Source: Anaerotignum sp.
GTDB lineage: Bacteria > Bacillota > Clostridia > Lachnospirales > Anaerotignaceae
NCBI RefSeq assembly: GCF_017483025.1
Contig: NZ_JAFUMA010000054.1
Coordinates: 1 to 44,227 of the forward strand
Direction of reading: 5' to 3'
DNA: 44,227 nt
Shown: piece by piece, positions 29,301 through 36,127 of the stretch
How the letters are laid out: every line of letters begins with the position of its first letter
How positions within the stretch are numbered: the first letter of the stretch is position 1
The notes under the pieces: generated by a model
The model's input: the letters and a program-made list of their open reading frames with translations, nothing else
Database searches by the model: none
What the model was told of the DNA's origin: nothing
Position numbers and translations under genes: made by a program

Positions 29301-30670
29301 TATAAGCCTTCCTCAGCTTCCGCTACTTTCATCATAATAGCGCATTCAATTCTCTTCTTGAACAGATCACAGCCATATTCATAGATGCCTGTGATGCTGC
29401 CTGTTGCATGGTAAGCGTTTGCCGCACAGCCGCCGGAGCAATACAGTTTTGCCCAGCAATCGTTACAGCCTTCTCTGGCGTAAGCATTACAGCATTTGAA
29501 TTCATTCTGTACTTCGTGATTTGTCACGCCTTTCCAGATATCGCCCATGCTATATTTTTCATCGCCAACGAACTGATGGCAGGGGTACAGTTCCCCCCAG
29601 GGGGTAACCGCCATGTATTCTGTACCGCTGCCGCAGCCGGAAATTCTCTTATAGATGCAAGGGCCATGTTCCAGATCCAGCATATAGTGGTAGAAAGTGA
29701 TGGGCTTGCCGTCACGTTTTCTCTGTAGCATTTCCTTCGCCAGAATTTCATACTGTTCAAACAGGATGGGTTTGTCCTCTTCTGTCAGGGCATAAGGGTC
29801 TGCAGGGTCGCAAACAACGGGTTCCATGCTCAGTTCTGTAAAGCCCAGATCTGCCATGTGGAACAGGTCTTTTGTAAAGTCCACGTTGTTGTGTGTGAAT
29901 GTACCGCGCATGTAGTAGTTCTTGTCGCCGCGTTTTTTCACGAATTCCTGGAATTTAGGCACGATGGTATCATAGCTGCCCTTGCCTGCATAATCCACAC
30001 GCAGGTGATCATGGACTTCTTTTCTGCCATCCAGAGACAGTACCACGTTGTGCATTTCCTTGTTGGAATATTCGATGACCTCATCATCGATCAGCATACC
30101 ATTCGTTGTCAGTGTAAAACGGAAGTTTTTGTTATGAATTTTTTCCTGCTCTCTTGCGTATTCCACCACCTGTTTTACTACATCCCAGTTCATCAGGGGT
30201 TCGCCACCAAAGAAGTCTACTTCCAGATTTCTTCTTGTGCCGGAATTTTCGATCAGGAAATCGATGGCTCTTTTACCCACTTCAAAGCTCATCAGCGCGC
30301 GTTCGCCCTGATATTTGCCCTGGCTGGCAAAGCAGTAGGAGCAGTTCAGGTTGCAGGTATGCGCTACATGCAGGCACAGGGCCTTGATGACAGTATTTCT
30401 CGCCTTGAAATCAAAAGCAAGGCCTTCGTATGTATCAGGTGTCCACAGTTTGCCCGCTCTTCTCAACGCCACAACGTCATCGATGCATTCCTGCACATCT
30501 TCCGCTGTCACGTCGTCGTATTTTTTCAGCATGGCATCGATGATATCGCCCTGTGTATTTTCTCGAATCATGGAAATCACATCATAGGCCAGATCGTCCA
30601 CGCTGTGGATGGAACCGCTGCAGGTATCCAGCACGATGTTGTAACCATTCAGTTTATATTGATGTACCAT
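29300..30670 (-). CDS. scfB: SCIFF peptide radical-SAM/SPASM maturase
   Basis: ScfB is a radical S-adenosylmethionine enzyme that installs thioether crosslinks in the SCIFF (six cysteines in forty-five) peptide; the Clostridium thermocellum enzyme CteB is the studied example. The 456-residue protein has an N-terminal peptide-recognition (RRE-like) region with VLDTCSGSIHSVDD, the radical-SAM cluster motif C106-xxx-C110-xx-C113 (HTCNLNCSYCFA), and a SPASM domain for auxiliary clusters with ISGCGSG, LYPCHQF and CNDCWAKLYCSGGC. Its start at 30670 follows the peptide gene scfA by 81 bases, with a terminator-like hairpin between them. The presence of the substrate gene next to it makes the call very secure. 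The biological role of mature SCIFF is unknown. Confidence 0.97.
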   Translation of the reverse strand: MVHQYKLNGYNIVLDTCSGSIHSVDDLAYDVISMIRENTQGDIIDAMLKKYDDVTAEDVQECIDDVVALRRAGKLWTPDTYEGLAFDFKARNTVIKALCLHVAHTCNLNCSYCFASQGKYQGERALMSFEVGKRAIDFLIENSGTRRNLEVDFFGGEPLMNWDVVKQVVEYAREQEKIHNKNFRFTLTTNGMLIDDEVIEYSNKEMHNVVLSLDGRKEVHDHLRVDYAGKGSYDTIVPKFQEFVKKRGDKNYYMRGTFTHNNVDFTKDLFHMADLGFTELSMEPVVCDPADPYALTEEDKPILFEQYEILAKEMLQRKRDGKPITFYHYMLDLEHGPCIYKRISGCGSGTEYMAVTPWGELYPCHQFVGDEKYSMGDIWKGVTNHEVQNEFKCCNAYAREGCNDCWAKLYCSGGCAANAYHATGSITGIYEYGCDLFKKRIECAIMMKVAEAEEGL

Positions 30671-30696
30671 TTCTATTTACCTCTTATCTATGCACG

Positions 30697-30727
30697 AAAA
30701 AAGGGCTGTTTTCCCACAGCCCTTTTT
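30697..30727. terminator. Attenuator hairpin between scfA and scfB
   Basis: GGGCTG (30703-30708) pairs with CAGCCC (30717-30722); flanking A and T runs extend the stem by five pairs on each side. It is a bidirectional terminator. As it lies between scfA and scfB on the same strand, it probably lets more peptide mRNA than maturase mRNA accumulate. Confidence 0.8.
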
Positions 30728-30751
30728 AGGTTTTCTCATTTTAATTTGCGA

Positions 30752-30892
30752 TTACTGTTTTTCGCAAGGCTGGTTAGCTACGCCACAAGATGTTTTGCAA
30801 GCGGACTGGCAAGATGTCTGGCATTCGCCGCAGCCACCGTTCTGTACGGATTTGTTCAGGTCGCGAGTTGCGATAGTTTTGATTCTGCTCAT
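30752..30892 (-). CDS. scfA: SCIFF (six-cysteine) ribosomally made peptide precursor
   Basis: A 46-residue peptide starting at the ATG at 30892 behind AGGGGAGG. The N-terminal leader begins MSRIKTIATRDLNKSVQ. The core is GGCGECQTSCQSACKTSCG, followed by one more cysteine near the end (QPCEKQ), giving six cysteines in the spacing of the SCIFF family. The alternating small residue/Cys pattern supplies the Ser/Thr/Cys acceptor and donor sites for thioether formation by ScfB, encoded next. The gene is short and easy to miss. The family is almost universal and single-copy in Clostridia; its function is not known, and it is unlike a typical bacteriocin because there is no dedicated exporter here. 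Confidence 0.96.
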   Translation of the reverse strand: MSRIKTIATRDLNKSVQNGGCGECQTSCQSACKTSCGVANQPCEKQ

Positions 30893-30948
30893 ATCATTTA
30901 CCTCCCCTAAAAGTTAATGGTTTTTTGTTGAATAATAAGTTCTTTCCC

Positions 30949-30977
30949 ATTATACCCCAACAGTTTAAAATAATCAA
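30949..30977 (-). promoter_or_regulatory. Predicted promoter of scfA-scfB
   Basis: On the minus strand TTGATT (30977-30972) is followed after 17 bases by a perfect TATAAT (30954-30949), about 57 bases before the scfA start and directly after the upstream nucleoside hydrolase stop. Confidence 0.65.
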
Positions 30978-30978
30978 G

Positions 30979-31965
30979 TTAAACCTTTCTGGCAAGATCC
31001 TTCATCCACTGCACGAAGAACTCCCTGTCCGCATCAAAGGCAAAATGGCAGTTTCTGGGTTTATCCACAAAGGCTCTGGGGTCAACGATGGTCTGCCCGT
31101 CCGCAAAGCCGCCGCTGAAATCAATATCCACTCTTGTAAAGAGCAGGTCTTTCAGCGCTTCAGGATACGCCACGGCGCAAACCGCCAATGCATCATGTAC
31201 AGGGGCAGAATCGATGCGTTCCATGGGCTGCAGCTGGCTGTATGCCATGATTCTGTGGTCTGTAAAATCTGCCACGGCATCGCCTACAGGGTTGCCCATG
31301 GCTCTGAATTCTTTTGTATCATCTGTGCTGACACAAGCGTTATGTGTGGCATCCAGAGGCACCATGCGGATAGGAACGCCGCTGTCCATGACGATCTGTG
31401 CCGCTTCGGGGTCGTGCCAGATGTTGAATTCGGATGCGGGTGTGCTGTTTGTTCTGCGGCAGCCACCGCCCATCATCACGATTTCTTTGATCTTGCCGCA
31501 GATCTCAGGCTGGATACGCATTGCCATAGCCAGGTTTGTCAGAGGGCCAACAGGCACCAGTGTGATATCACCGTCGCTCTTCATCAGCGTGTCAATATAA
31601 TAGAACACTGCATGTTCCTTTTCCACCTTGCTTGTGGAAGCAGGGATATCCAGATATTCTGTGTGCATGCTCACGTCTTCCTTCATATCGCCCACTTTTG
31701 TGCGCACGCCTTTGAAACCGCCATGTCTGTTGGGGTTCAGGTTGCATACCATGGCTTCGCCACAGCCCTTATACACAGGGAAATCCGCTTTCAGCAGGTC
31801 TTTCACACGCAGGGTGTTTTCTGTGGTATTTTCCAGGGGCTTATTGCCCACAACAGTACAAACCGCCAGCAGGTCGATTTTTTCTTCCAGATAAGCCATC
31901 ATAATAGCAACGGCATCATCCGTACCTGTATCTACATCGAGAATGATTTTGATTTTATCGCTCAT
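30979..31965 (-). CDS. Ribonucleoside hydrolase (IUNH family)
   Basis: Nucleoside hydrolases split the N-glycosidic bond of ribonucleosides to base and ribose for salvage, in the cytoplasm. The 328-residue protein carries the calcium- and ribose-binding motif DVDTGTDDAVAIM near its start, VPVGPLTNLAMAM, the mid-protein NIWHDPEAAQIV and the late VHDALAVCAV with the active-site His. These place it in the IUNH (RihA/RihB/RihC) family; pyrimidine or purine preference cannot be decided, although the YeiL-like regulator nearby recalls E. coli rihB-yeiL. I chose the ATG at 31965, seven bases after AGGAT; an ATG at 31974 has no space for a ribosome binding site. It is a single gene, divergent from the lipoprotein gene. 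Confidence 0.93.
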   Translation of the reverse strand: MSDKIKIILDVDTGTDDAVAIMMAYLEEKIDLLAVCTVVGNKPLENTTENTLRVKDLLKADFPVYKGCGEAMVCNLNPNRHGGFKGVRTKVGDMKEDVSMHTEYLDIPASTSKVEKEHAVFYYIDTLMKSDGDITLVPVGPLTNLAMAMRIQPEICGKIKEIVMMGGGCRRTNSTPASEFNIWHDPEAAQIVMDSGVPIRMVPLDATHNACVSTDDTKEFRAMGNPVGDAVADFTDHRIMAYSQLQPMERIDSAPVHDALAVCAVAYPEALKDLLFTRVDIDFSGGFADGQTIVDPRAFVDKPRNCHFAFDADREFFVQWMKDLARKV

Positions 31966-32065
31966 ATCGTTCATCCTTTCTTTTTCTAGTTCCTGTTAAA
32001 ATCATCATACTACTTTTTCGTCCATTTTCATAGATTGAAATAACTCAACTTTCAGGAGGGATTTT

Positions 32066-32692
32066 ATGAAGCGAATCCTCTCACTTTTCTTATCCTTTGG
32101 TCTGCTTTTCACCATTGCCGCCTGCAATCGGGAAGAACCTATGACAGAACTGGAATCCATCCAGAAGCAGCTGGCAGAAATGGAGGGCTATGCCTGCACC
32201 GCCACCCTGACCCGTTCTTCCCACAAGGGCGAGCAGACCTATGAAACCAAACAATTTTACAAATCTACCGGCGAATACCGACTGGAGCTGACCGCACCCG
32301 AAAATGTAGCCGGCAATTACACCGTTTTCGACGGGGAACGCATCTGCCAGTACAATCCCAAACTGGACAGCAGTATCATCAAGGACGTACCCGAATCCCA
32401 GCACAGAAATGAATTGTTCTTAGGCCAATTCGTCTCCAACTACATGCAATCCGAAGGGGTCAGCGTGGAGACCGCTGCTCTGGATGAATCCAAATGTATT
32501 GTTCTGGAAGCTGTCATCCCCGGCAATGACGCTGCCGTTTCCACAGAAAAGCTTTGGGTAGACCGGGAAACACAGCTGCCCGTCCGCTTCGTCATTTACG
32601 ATGCAGAAGGAAACCAACGCTACTGTATGGATTATCACGAATTCGAATTCAATCCTCAGTTCGATGAAGCCCTTTTCACCATAGAGGAATAA
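32066..32692 (+). CDS. LolA-fold lipoprotein, GerS/YdcC-like
   Basis: This 208-residue lipoprotein has a short signal peptide with the lipobox TIAAC, giving lipidated Cys20 on the outer membrane face of the cell membrane. The rest resembles the LolA-like fold seen in B. subtilis YdcC and clostridial GerS: LESIQKQLAEMEGYACTATL at the start, antiparallel strand pattern, and LWVDRETQLPVRFVIYD toward the end. YdcC and GerS act in sporulation or germination, and a ydcC-alr-ndoAI-ndoA order is known in Bacillus. Here MazF (NdoA) follows after 104 bases, which supports the assignment, but alr and the antitoxin are missing. AGGAGGG precedes the start. Confidence 0.8.
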   Translation: MKRILSLFLSFGLLFTIAACNREEPMTELESIQKQLAEMEGYACTATLTRSSHKGEQTYETKQFYKSTGEYRLELTAPENVAGNYTVFDGERICQYNPKLDSSIIKDVPESQHRNELFLGQFVSNYMQSEGVSVETAALDESKCIVLEAVIPGNDAAVSTEKLWVDRETQLPVRFVIYDAEGNQRYCMDYHEFEFNPQFDEALFTIEE

Positions 32693-32796
32693 ACCGCCCT
32701 GTTTCTGTCCATACTGAGAACAGTCAGCAGGGAAGTTTTTCAAATCCTACATATTTCTTCCGCCGCTGACCAATCCAAACAGCGGAGTGTGAGAAC

Positions 32797-33141
32797 ATGA
32801 TCGTCAGACGAGGAGATATTTATTTTGCAGACCTGAGCCCCGTAGTGGGCAGCGAGCAGGGCGGTATCCGTCCTGTCCTCATCGTGCAGAATGACGTGGG
32901 CAATAAGCATAGCCCCACCGTCATCTGTGCCGCCATCACATCCCAAATGAATAAGGCAAAACTGCCGACCCATATCGCCCTTTCCTCCGCTGTCTATGCC
33001 CTGCCGAAGGATTCTGTTGTTCTTTTAGAGCAGATTCGAACGATAGATAAACAGCGGCTGAAGGAGAAACTCTGCCATCTGGATGATGCCATGATGCGAA
33101 GGGTCGATCAAAGCCTTATCATCAGCCTGGGATTAAAATAA
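32797..33141 (+). CDS. mazF: MazF/PemK-family mRNA endoribonuclease (EndoA type)
   Basis: A 114-residue toxin of the MazF family, very close to B. subtilis NdoA/EndoA, which cuts single-stranded mRNA at UACAU. The family features are intact: [20 protein letters not shown] at the start with the conserved Arg in [29 protein letters not shown], and the C-terminal [20 protein letters not shown]. Nothing suggests inactivation. A MazE/NdoAI antitoxin normally precedes it directly; the 104 bases between the lipoprotein gene and this start contain no room for one and no plausible frame. The antitoxin may be elsewhere, or the enzyme may be controlled in another way. A long hairpin terminator follows. 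Confidence 0.95.
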   Translation: MIVRRGDIYFADLSPVVGSEQGGIRPVLIVQNDVGNKHSPTVICAAITSQMNKAKLPTHIALSSAVYALPKDSVVLLEQIRTIDKQRLKEKLCHLDDAMMRRVDQSLIISLGLK

Positions 33142-33205
33142 AAAGAGACTACGTCCATAGGAGCGGGAACCATGAATCACTCTCTTATTGGATGTGTCTC
33201 TTTTT
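33140..33205 (+). terminator. Long imperfect hairpin terminator after mazF
   Basis: AAAAAGAGAC (33140-33149) pairs with GTCTCTTTTT (33196-33205). After one bulged T the stem continues with ACGTCCA and TGGATGT (one wobble), then TAGGAG with CTCTTA. In total about 23 pairs enclose a loop of 15-20 bases. It is unusually long for a simple terminator but ends in a T-run. Confidence 0.8.
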
Positions 33206-33208
33206 CTA

Positions 33209-33254
33209 TTGCTATCATAACAGGTTTCAGTGTAAAATAATATGAGAAATCTCA
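33209..33254 (+). promoter_or_regulatory. Predicted promoter and operator-like repeat of the yeiL-like gene
   Basis: TTGCTA (33209-33214) is followed after 18 bases by TAAAAT (33233-33238). Just downstream TGAGA-AA-TCTCA (33243-33254) is a perfect inverted repeat near the expected start site, a good candidate for autoregulation. Both are predictions by eye. Confidence 0.4.
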
Positions 33255-33278
33255 CACCGATTTGAAAGGAGGATGGCT

Positions 33279-33953
33279 ATGAAAGAACTGGACGACCTGC
33301 TGGCTTGTTTTTCCTTTGATATCCGCCCTTATCTCACCAAGAAGACCTTCGAACCCGGAGAAGTCCTCATTCAGGAAGGGGAATATCTTCACCATTTATT
33401 CTACGTTGCCAAAGGCCGTATCAAATCCCATACGACCCATGCCAACGGCAAGGTCTCCCTTATCCGTTTCAGCGAAGCCCCCTTCTTTCTGGGGGAAATG
33501 GAGCTGCTGAATCCCAGCATGCCCGCCCGCGGCGCCACTGCCATCTCCACCTGCACCTGCTTTGTCATCGACACCACCAAGTGCGGAAAACAATTGCTGG
33601 AAGATGTCAAATTCCTGCGCCATCTCTGCCTCTACCTTTCCGAAAAAAGCTTCGAAACGGTCTCCCATTATTCCCAAAGCCTTGCCTATCCTCTGGAAAA
33701 CCGCCTTGCCGCCTTTCTGCTGATGGCCGCCCGGGATGGCGTTTATCGGGAAAAACACACGGAAGCGGCAGAATATCTGGGGGTGACCTATCGCCATTTC
33801 CTCTATGTGCTGGCGGATTTCGGGAAAAAGGGATATATTAAAAAAACACCCCAAGGCTATATTTTAAAAAATATTCCCGCTTTACAGGCATTGGAAGATG
33901 AGATACGCCCGCCGGAAAAAGAAACGAGCATAAAAAGAAAGCCTCGAACATAA
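33279..33953 (+). CDS. yeiL: Crp/Fnr-family regulator, YeiL-like
   Basis: This 224-residue regulator has an N-terminal cyclic-nucleotide-binding-type beta barrel (about 15-120) and a C-terminal winged helix (about 145-210). Several stretches match E. coli YeiL closely: LFYVAKGRIKSHTTHANG, VSLIRFSEAPFFLGEMEL, and KHTEAAEYLGVTYRHFLYVL in the recognition region. YeiL has been linked to stationary-phase survival under nitrogen starvation, and in E. coli its gene lies beside the nucleoside hydrolase gene rihB. A nucleoside hydrolase gene lies 1.3 kb away here and uridine kinase is next door, so control of nucleoside use is likely. I chose the ATG at 33279, six bases after AAAGGAGG; the ATG at 33273 directly abuts that site. 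Cysteines in the barrel (CTCFVID, TTKCGKQ) may sense redox. Confidence 0.82.
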   Translation: MKELDDLLACFSFDIRPYLTKKTFEPGEVLIQEGEYLHHLFYVAKGRIKSHTTHANGKVSLIRFSEAPFFLGEMELLNPSMPARGATAISTCTCFVIDTTKCGKQLLEDVKFLRHLCLYLSEKSFETVSHYSQSLAYPLENRLAAFLLMAARDGVYREKHTEAAEYLGVTYRHFLYVLADFGKKGYIKKTPQGYILKNIPALQALEDEIRPPEKETSIKRKPRT

Positions 33954-33968
33954 TGTTCAAGGCTTTTT
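33938..33968. terminator. Bidirectional terminator between yeiL-like gene and the LCP-udk operon
   Basis: AAAGCCT (33938-33944) and AGGCTTT (33960-33966) flank GAACA-TAA-TGTTC; the TAA stop of the regulator is the loop. T-rich sequence lies on both sides, so it serves the convergent small membrane protein gene as well. Confidence 0.85.
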
Positions 33969-33979
33969 CTGTTTCTATC

Positions 33980-34171
33980 TTATTTTCTTCTGGTCTTGCC
34001 GCTGCTCACCAGCACCAGCCACAGGAAATACAGCAGGATAAATACGACTGTAAAAACCACTACCTGCTTCAAATTTACCGCCGTTCCGGTGATGAGCATG
34101 AAACCGTGGTAAAAAATGCTGCAGATACAGCCGGATTTTACCGCACGGATAAAAAGTTCAGCTAAATTCAT
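33980..34171 (-). CDS. Small membrane protein of unknown function
   Basis: A 63-residue protein with two hydrophobic stretches, about residues 5-30 and 37-56 (VVVFTVVFILLYFLWLVLV), and a basic C terminus (SSGKTRRK). I accept it as real because the ATG at 34171 has GATAGGAG seven bases upstream, it starts 13 bases after the uridine kinase stop in the same direction, and it ends at a good terminator. I do not recognise the family. Its place at the end of the LCP-LCP-udk operon suggests a membrane role, nothing more specific. Confidence 0.6.
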   Translation of the reverse strand: MNLAELFIRAVKSGCICSIFYHGFMLITGTAVNLKQVVVFTVVFILLYFLWLVLVSSGKTRRK

Positions 34172-34184
34172 ATCATTTCTCCTA

Positions 34185-34814
34185 TCATTTGCAAGTCAAA
34201 CCATGGACATGGTTATGTACTCTCTGGATCAGGATATCCAAAGCCACCACATTCTGTCCACCTTCCAGCACGATCAGGTCTGCCGCCCGTTTGCTGGGCT
34301 CTACGAACTGCTCATGCATGGGTTTTACCGTTGTCAAATACTGATTTACCACAGATTCCAGACTTCTGCCTCTTTCCTCAACGTCTCTCAGAATACGTCT
34401 CAGAATACGCACGTCCGCATCGGTATCCACAAAGATCTTGATATCCATCTGATTTCTCAGGAATTCATTCTGGAAGATCAGGATGCCCTCTACGATGATG
34501 ACCTTTGTAGGGTTCACGATCATCATTTCATCGGAACGATTATGCACCGTAAAATCATACACAGGACATTCGATGCTTTTGCCCTCCTTCAGCGCCTGGA
34601 TATGCTCGATCATCAGGTCTGTGTCGAAGGCATCGGGATGGTCATAGTTCAAAAGACAACGCTCTTCGTATGTCATTTCATCGTGGCGCTTGTAGTAGTT
34701 ATCGTGATAGATCACAGTCACGTCATCGCCAAAGCGTTCCTTCAGGCGATTGGTCAGGGTCGTTTTGCCGTTGCCTGTTCCCCCTGCAATGCCAATGATC
34801 ATAATATCTTTCAT
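34185..34814 (-). CDS. udk: Uridine kinase
   Basis: Uridine kinase phosphorylates uridine and cytidine to UMP and CMP with ATP or GTP (pyrimidine salvage). The 209-residue protein has the normal family length, the P-loop IAGGTGNGKTTLTNRL, the substrate-site sequence YHDNYYKRHDEMT, YDHPDAFDT, VEGILIFQNEFLR and the lid DTDADVRILRRILRDVEERG. The start at 34814 has AGGAGG upstream. It lies 15 bases after an LCP ligase gene, an unusual partner, and just before a small membrane protein gene. With the nearby nucleoside hydrolase and YeiL-like regulator it adds to a nucleoside theme, although those genes belong to other transcripts. Confidence 0.96.
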   Translation of the reverse strand: MKDIMIIGIAGGTGNGKTTLTNRLKERFGDDVTVIYHDNYYKRHDEMTYEERCLLNYDHPDAFDTDLMIEHIQALKEGKSIECPVYDFTVHNRSDEMMIVNPTKVIIVEGILIFQNEFLRNQMDIKIFVDTDADVRILRRILRDVEERGRSLESVVNQYLTTVKPMHEQFVEPSKRAADLIVLEGGQNVVALDILIQRVHNHVHGLTCK

Positions 34815-34829
34815 ACCGTTTCCTCCTTA

Positions 34830-36119
34830 TCAGGATTCGTTTGTACCAAGGATGATGCGGATATCTGCGCTGCCCACTTCATCGGATGCCAGTTCCACTT
34901 TTGCATTGTCGAAATATTTCACCAGGTCTTCACCAGCGCCTTCGGTTTTCACCTGGATACGGGTGTAATTCACCTGTTCTCCGTGATATGTGGTAGGTTC
35001 TGTCAGGGTAAATCCTTCGCCTTTCAAAAGTTCTGTGAATCTGCCCGCCAGACCGGCAACTTCGCCGCCGTTGGAAACCTCGATCTTCAGGCTCTTGCTG
35101 TCGATGGTGCCGTCTTCATTCACTTCCGGTGCCACATTGTAGAAAATGCGGTCTACCATTTCCGTCGTTGCAGCAGGGTCATGGATAAAGTAGGATACAC
35201 CGCCCACATACTGGCCCGCACCGGGCAGAGTCTCCATGGAAAGCTTGTCCATATCTATCTTCGTAATATAATTTGCATATTTCAACGCATCAGACAGGCT
35301 GATATCTGTTTTTACATATTTATACATAACCTCGATATAGTCGCCCAGGTTCTTTACGATGCTTTCTGTGCTCAGCACCTTTTCGGCCAGCGCTCTCAGA
35401 AACAGCTGCTGCACCTGAATACGGCCCACGTCGCCATCGGCATAACGGCGGAAACGCACCAACTGCAGGGCTTTGTTGCCATCCAGCGTCTGCAGACCTT
35501 TTTTCAGGTTGATGGTGATATCCCCTGTGTCGCTCATATCCCAGTGCATATCCTGGGGAACATCCACTTCTACGCCGCCGACCGCATCTACGATTTCAAC
35601 CAGCGCTTCAAAGTTTATCTTTACATAATGGTCGATCTTGATACCCAGCAGATCTTCCAGCTGCAGCATCGCTGCTTCAGGGCCATTTTCCTTGCCGCCG
35701 AAGGCATGCACTGCGTTGATCTTCGTTACGCCATAGCTGCCTCCCAGCAAATCTTCCACCTCGTCACATACATTGACACGGGTATCTCTGGGAACGGAAA
35801 CCAGGCTCAGGCTTTCCTGGGCGCTGTCGTAATGAACGACAAACATGACGTCCGTTCTGGTTTCGTCCGCATCCACCCCGAATACCGCCACGTTCATTTT
35901 GATATTCTTACCCAACAGGGCATCCAGAATATTCATATCTGCCGCATCTGTCGTGATACCCATGTTAGAGAAGGGCATATTACCTGTCACTTTATAGTAA
36001 GCGAAGCATGCGCCCCCCGCCAGGATCACAAATACCATCACGATGGAACATACGATCTTTAAAAATGTCTTTACCGGATTGAATGGTTTTCTTTTTTTCG
36101 GATTTCTTCTTCTACTCAT
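34830..36119 (-). CDS. LytR-CpsA-Psr (LCP) ligase with LytR_C domain
   Basis: LCP proteins transfer undecaprenyl-linked glycopolymers (teichoic acid, capsule, SCWP) onto peptidoglycan outside the cell. This 429-residue protein has a basic start (SRRRNPKKRKP), one membrane helix at about 22-45, the LCP domain at about 75-235 with LSLVSVPRDTRVNV, IVDAVGGVEVDVP and LDGNKALQLVRFRRYADGD, and a C-terminal LytR_C domain (about 345-429, KIEVSNGGEVAGLAGRF). The conserved arginines and aspartates for pyrophosphate and magnesium binding are present. I prefer the ATG at 36119 behind GAGGGATCC; a GTG at 36131 would overlap the previous stop. It is the second of two adjacent LCP genes, eight bases apart. 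Confidence 0.93.
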   Translation of the reverse strand: MSRRRNPKKRKPFNPVKTFLKIVCSIVMVFVILAGGACFAYYKVTGNMPFSNMGITTDAADMNILDALLGKNIKMNVAVFGVDADETRTDVMFVVHYDSAQESLSLVSVPRDTRVNVCDEVEDLLGGSYGVTKINAVHAFGGKENGPEAAMLQLEDLLGIKIDHYVKINFEALVEIVDAVGGVEVDVPQDMHWDMSDTGDITINLKKGLQTLDGNKALQLVRFRRYADGDVGRIQVQQLFLRALAEKVLSTESIVKNLGDYIEVMYKYVKTDISLSDALKYANYITKIDMDKLSMETLPGAGQYVGGVSYFIHDPAATTEMVDRIFYNVAPEVNEDGTIDSKSLKIEVSNGGEVAGLAGRFTELLKGEGFTLTEPTTYHGEQVNYTRIQVKTEGAGEDLVKYFDNAKVELASDEVGSADIRIILGTNES

Positions 36120-36127
36120 CGGATCCC

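Noticed and set aside
32693..32796. A MazE-type antitoxin before mazF
   Set aside because: The gap is too short for a normal antitoxin and no frame with a ribosome-binding helix pattern is present on either strand.
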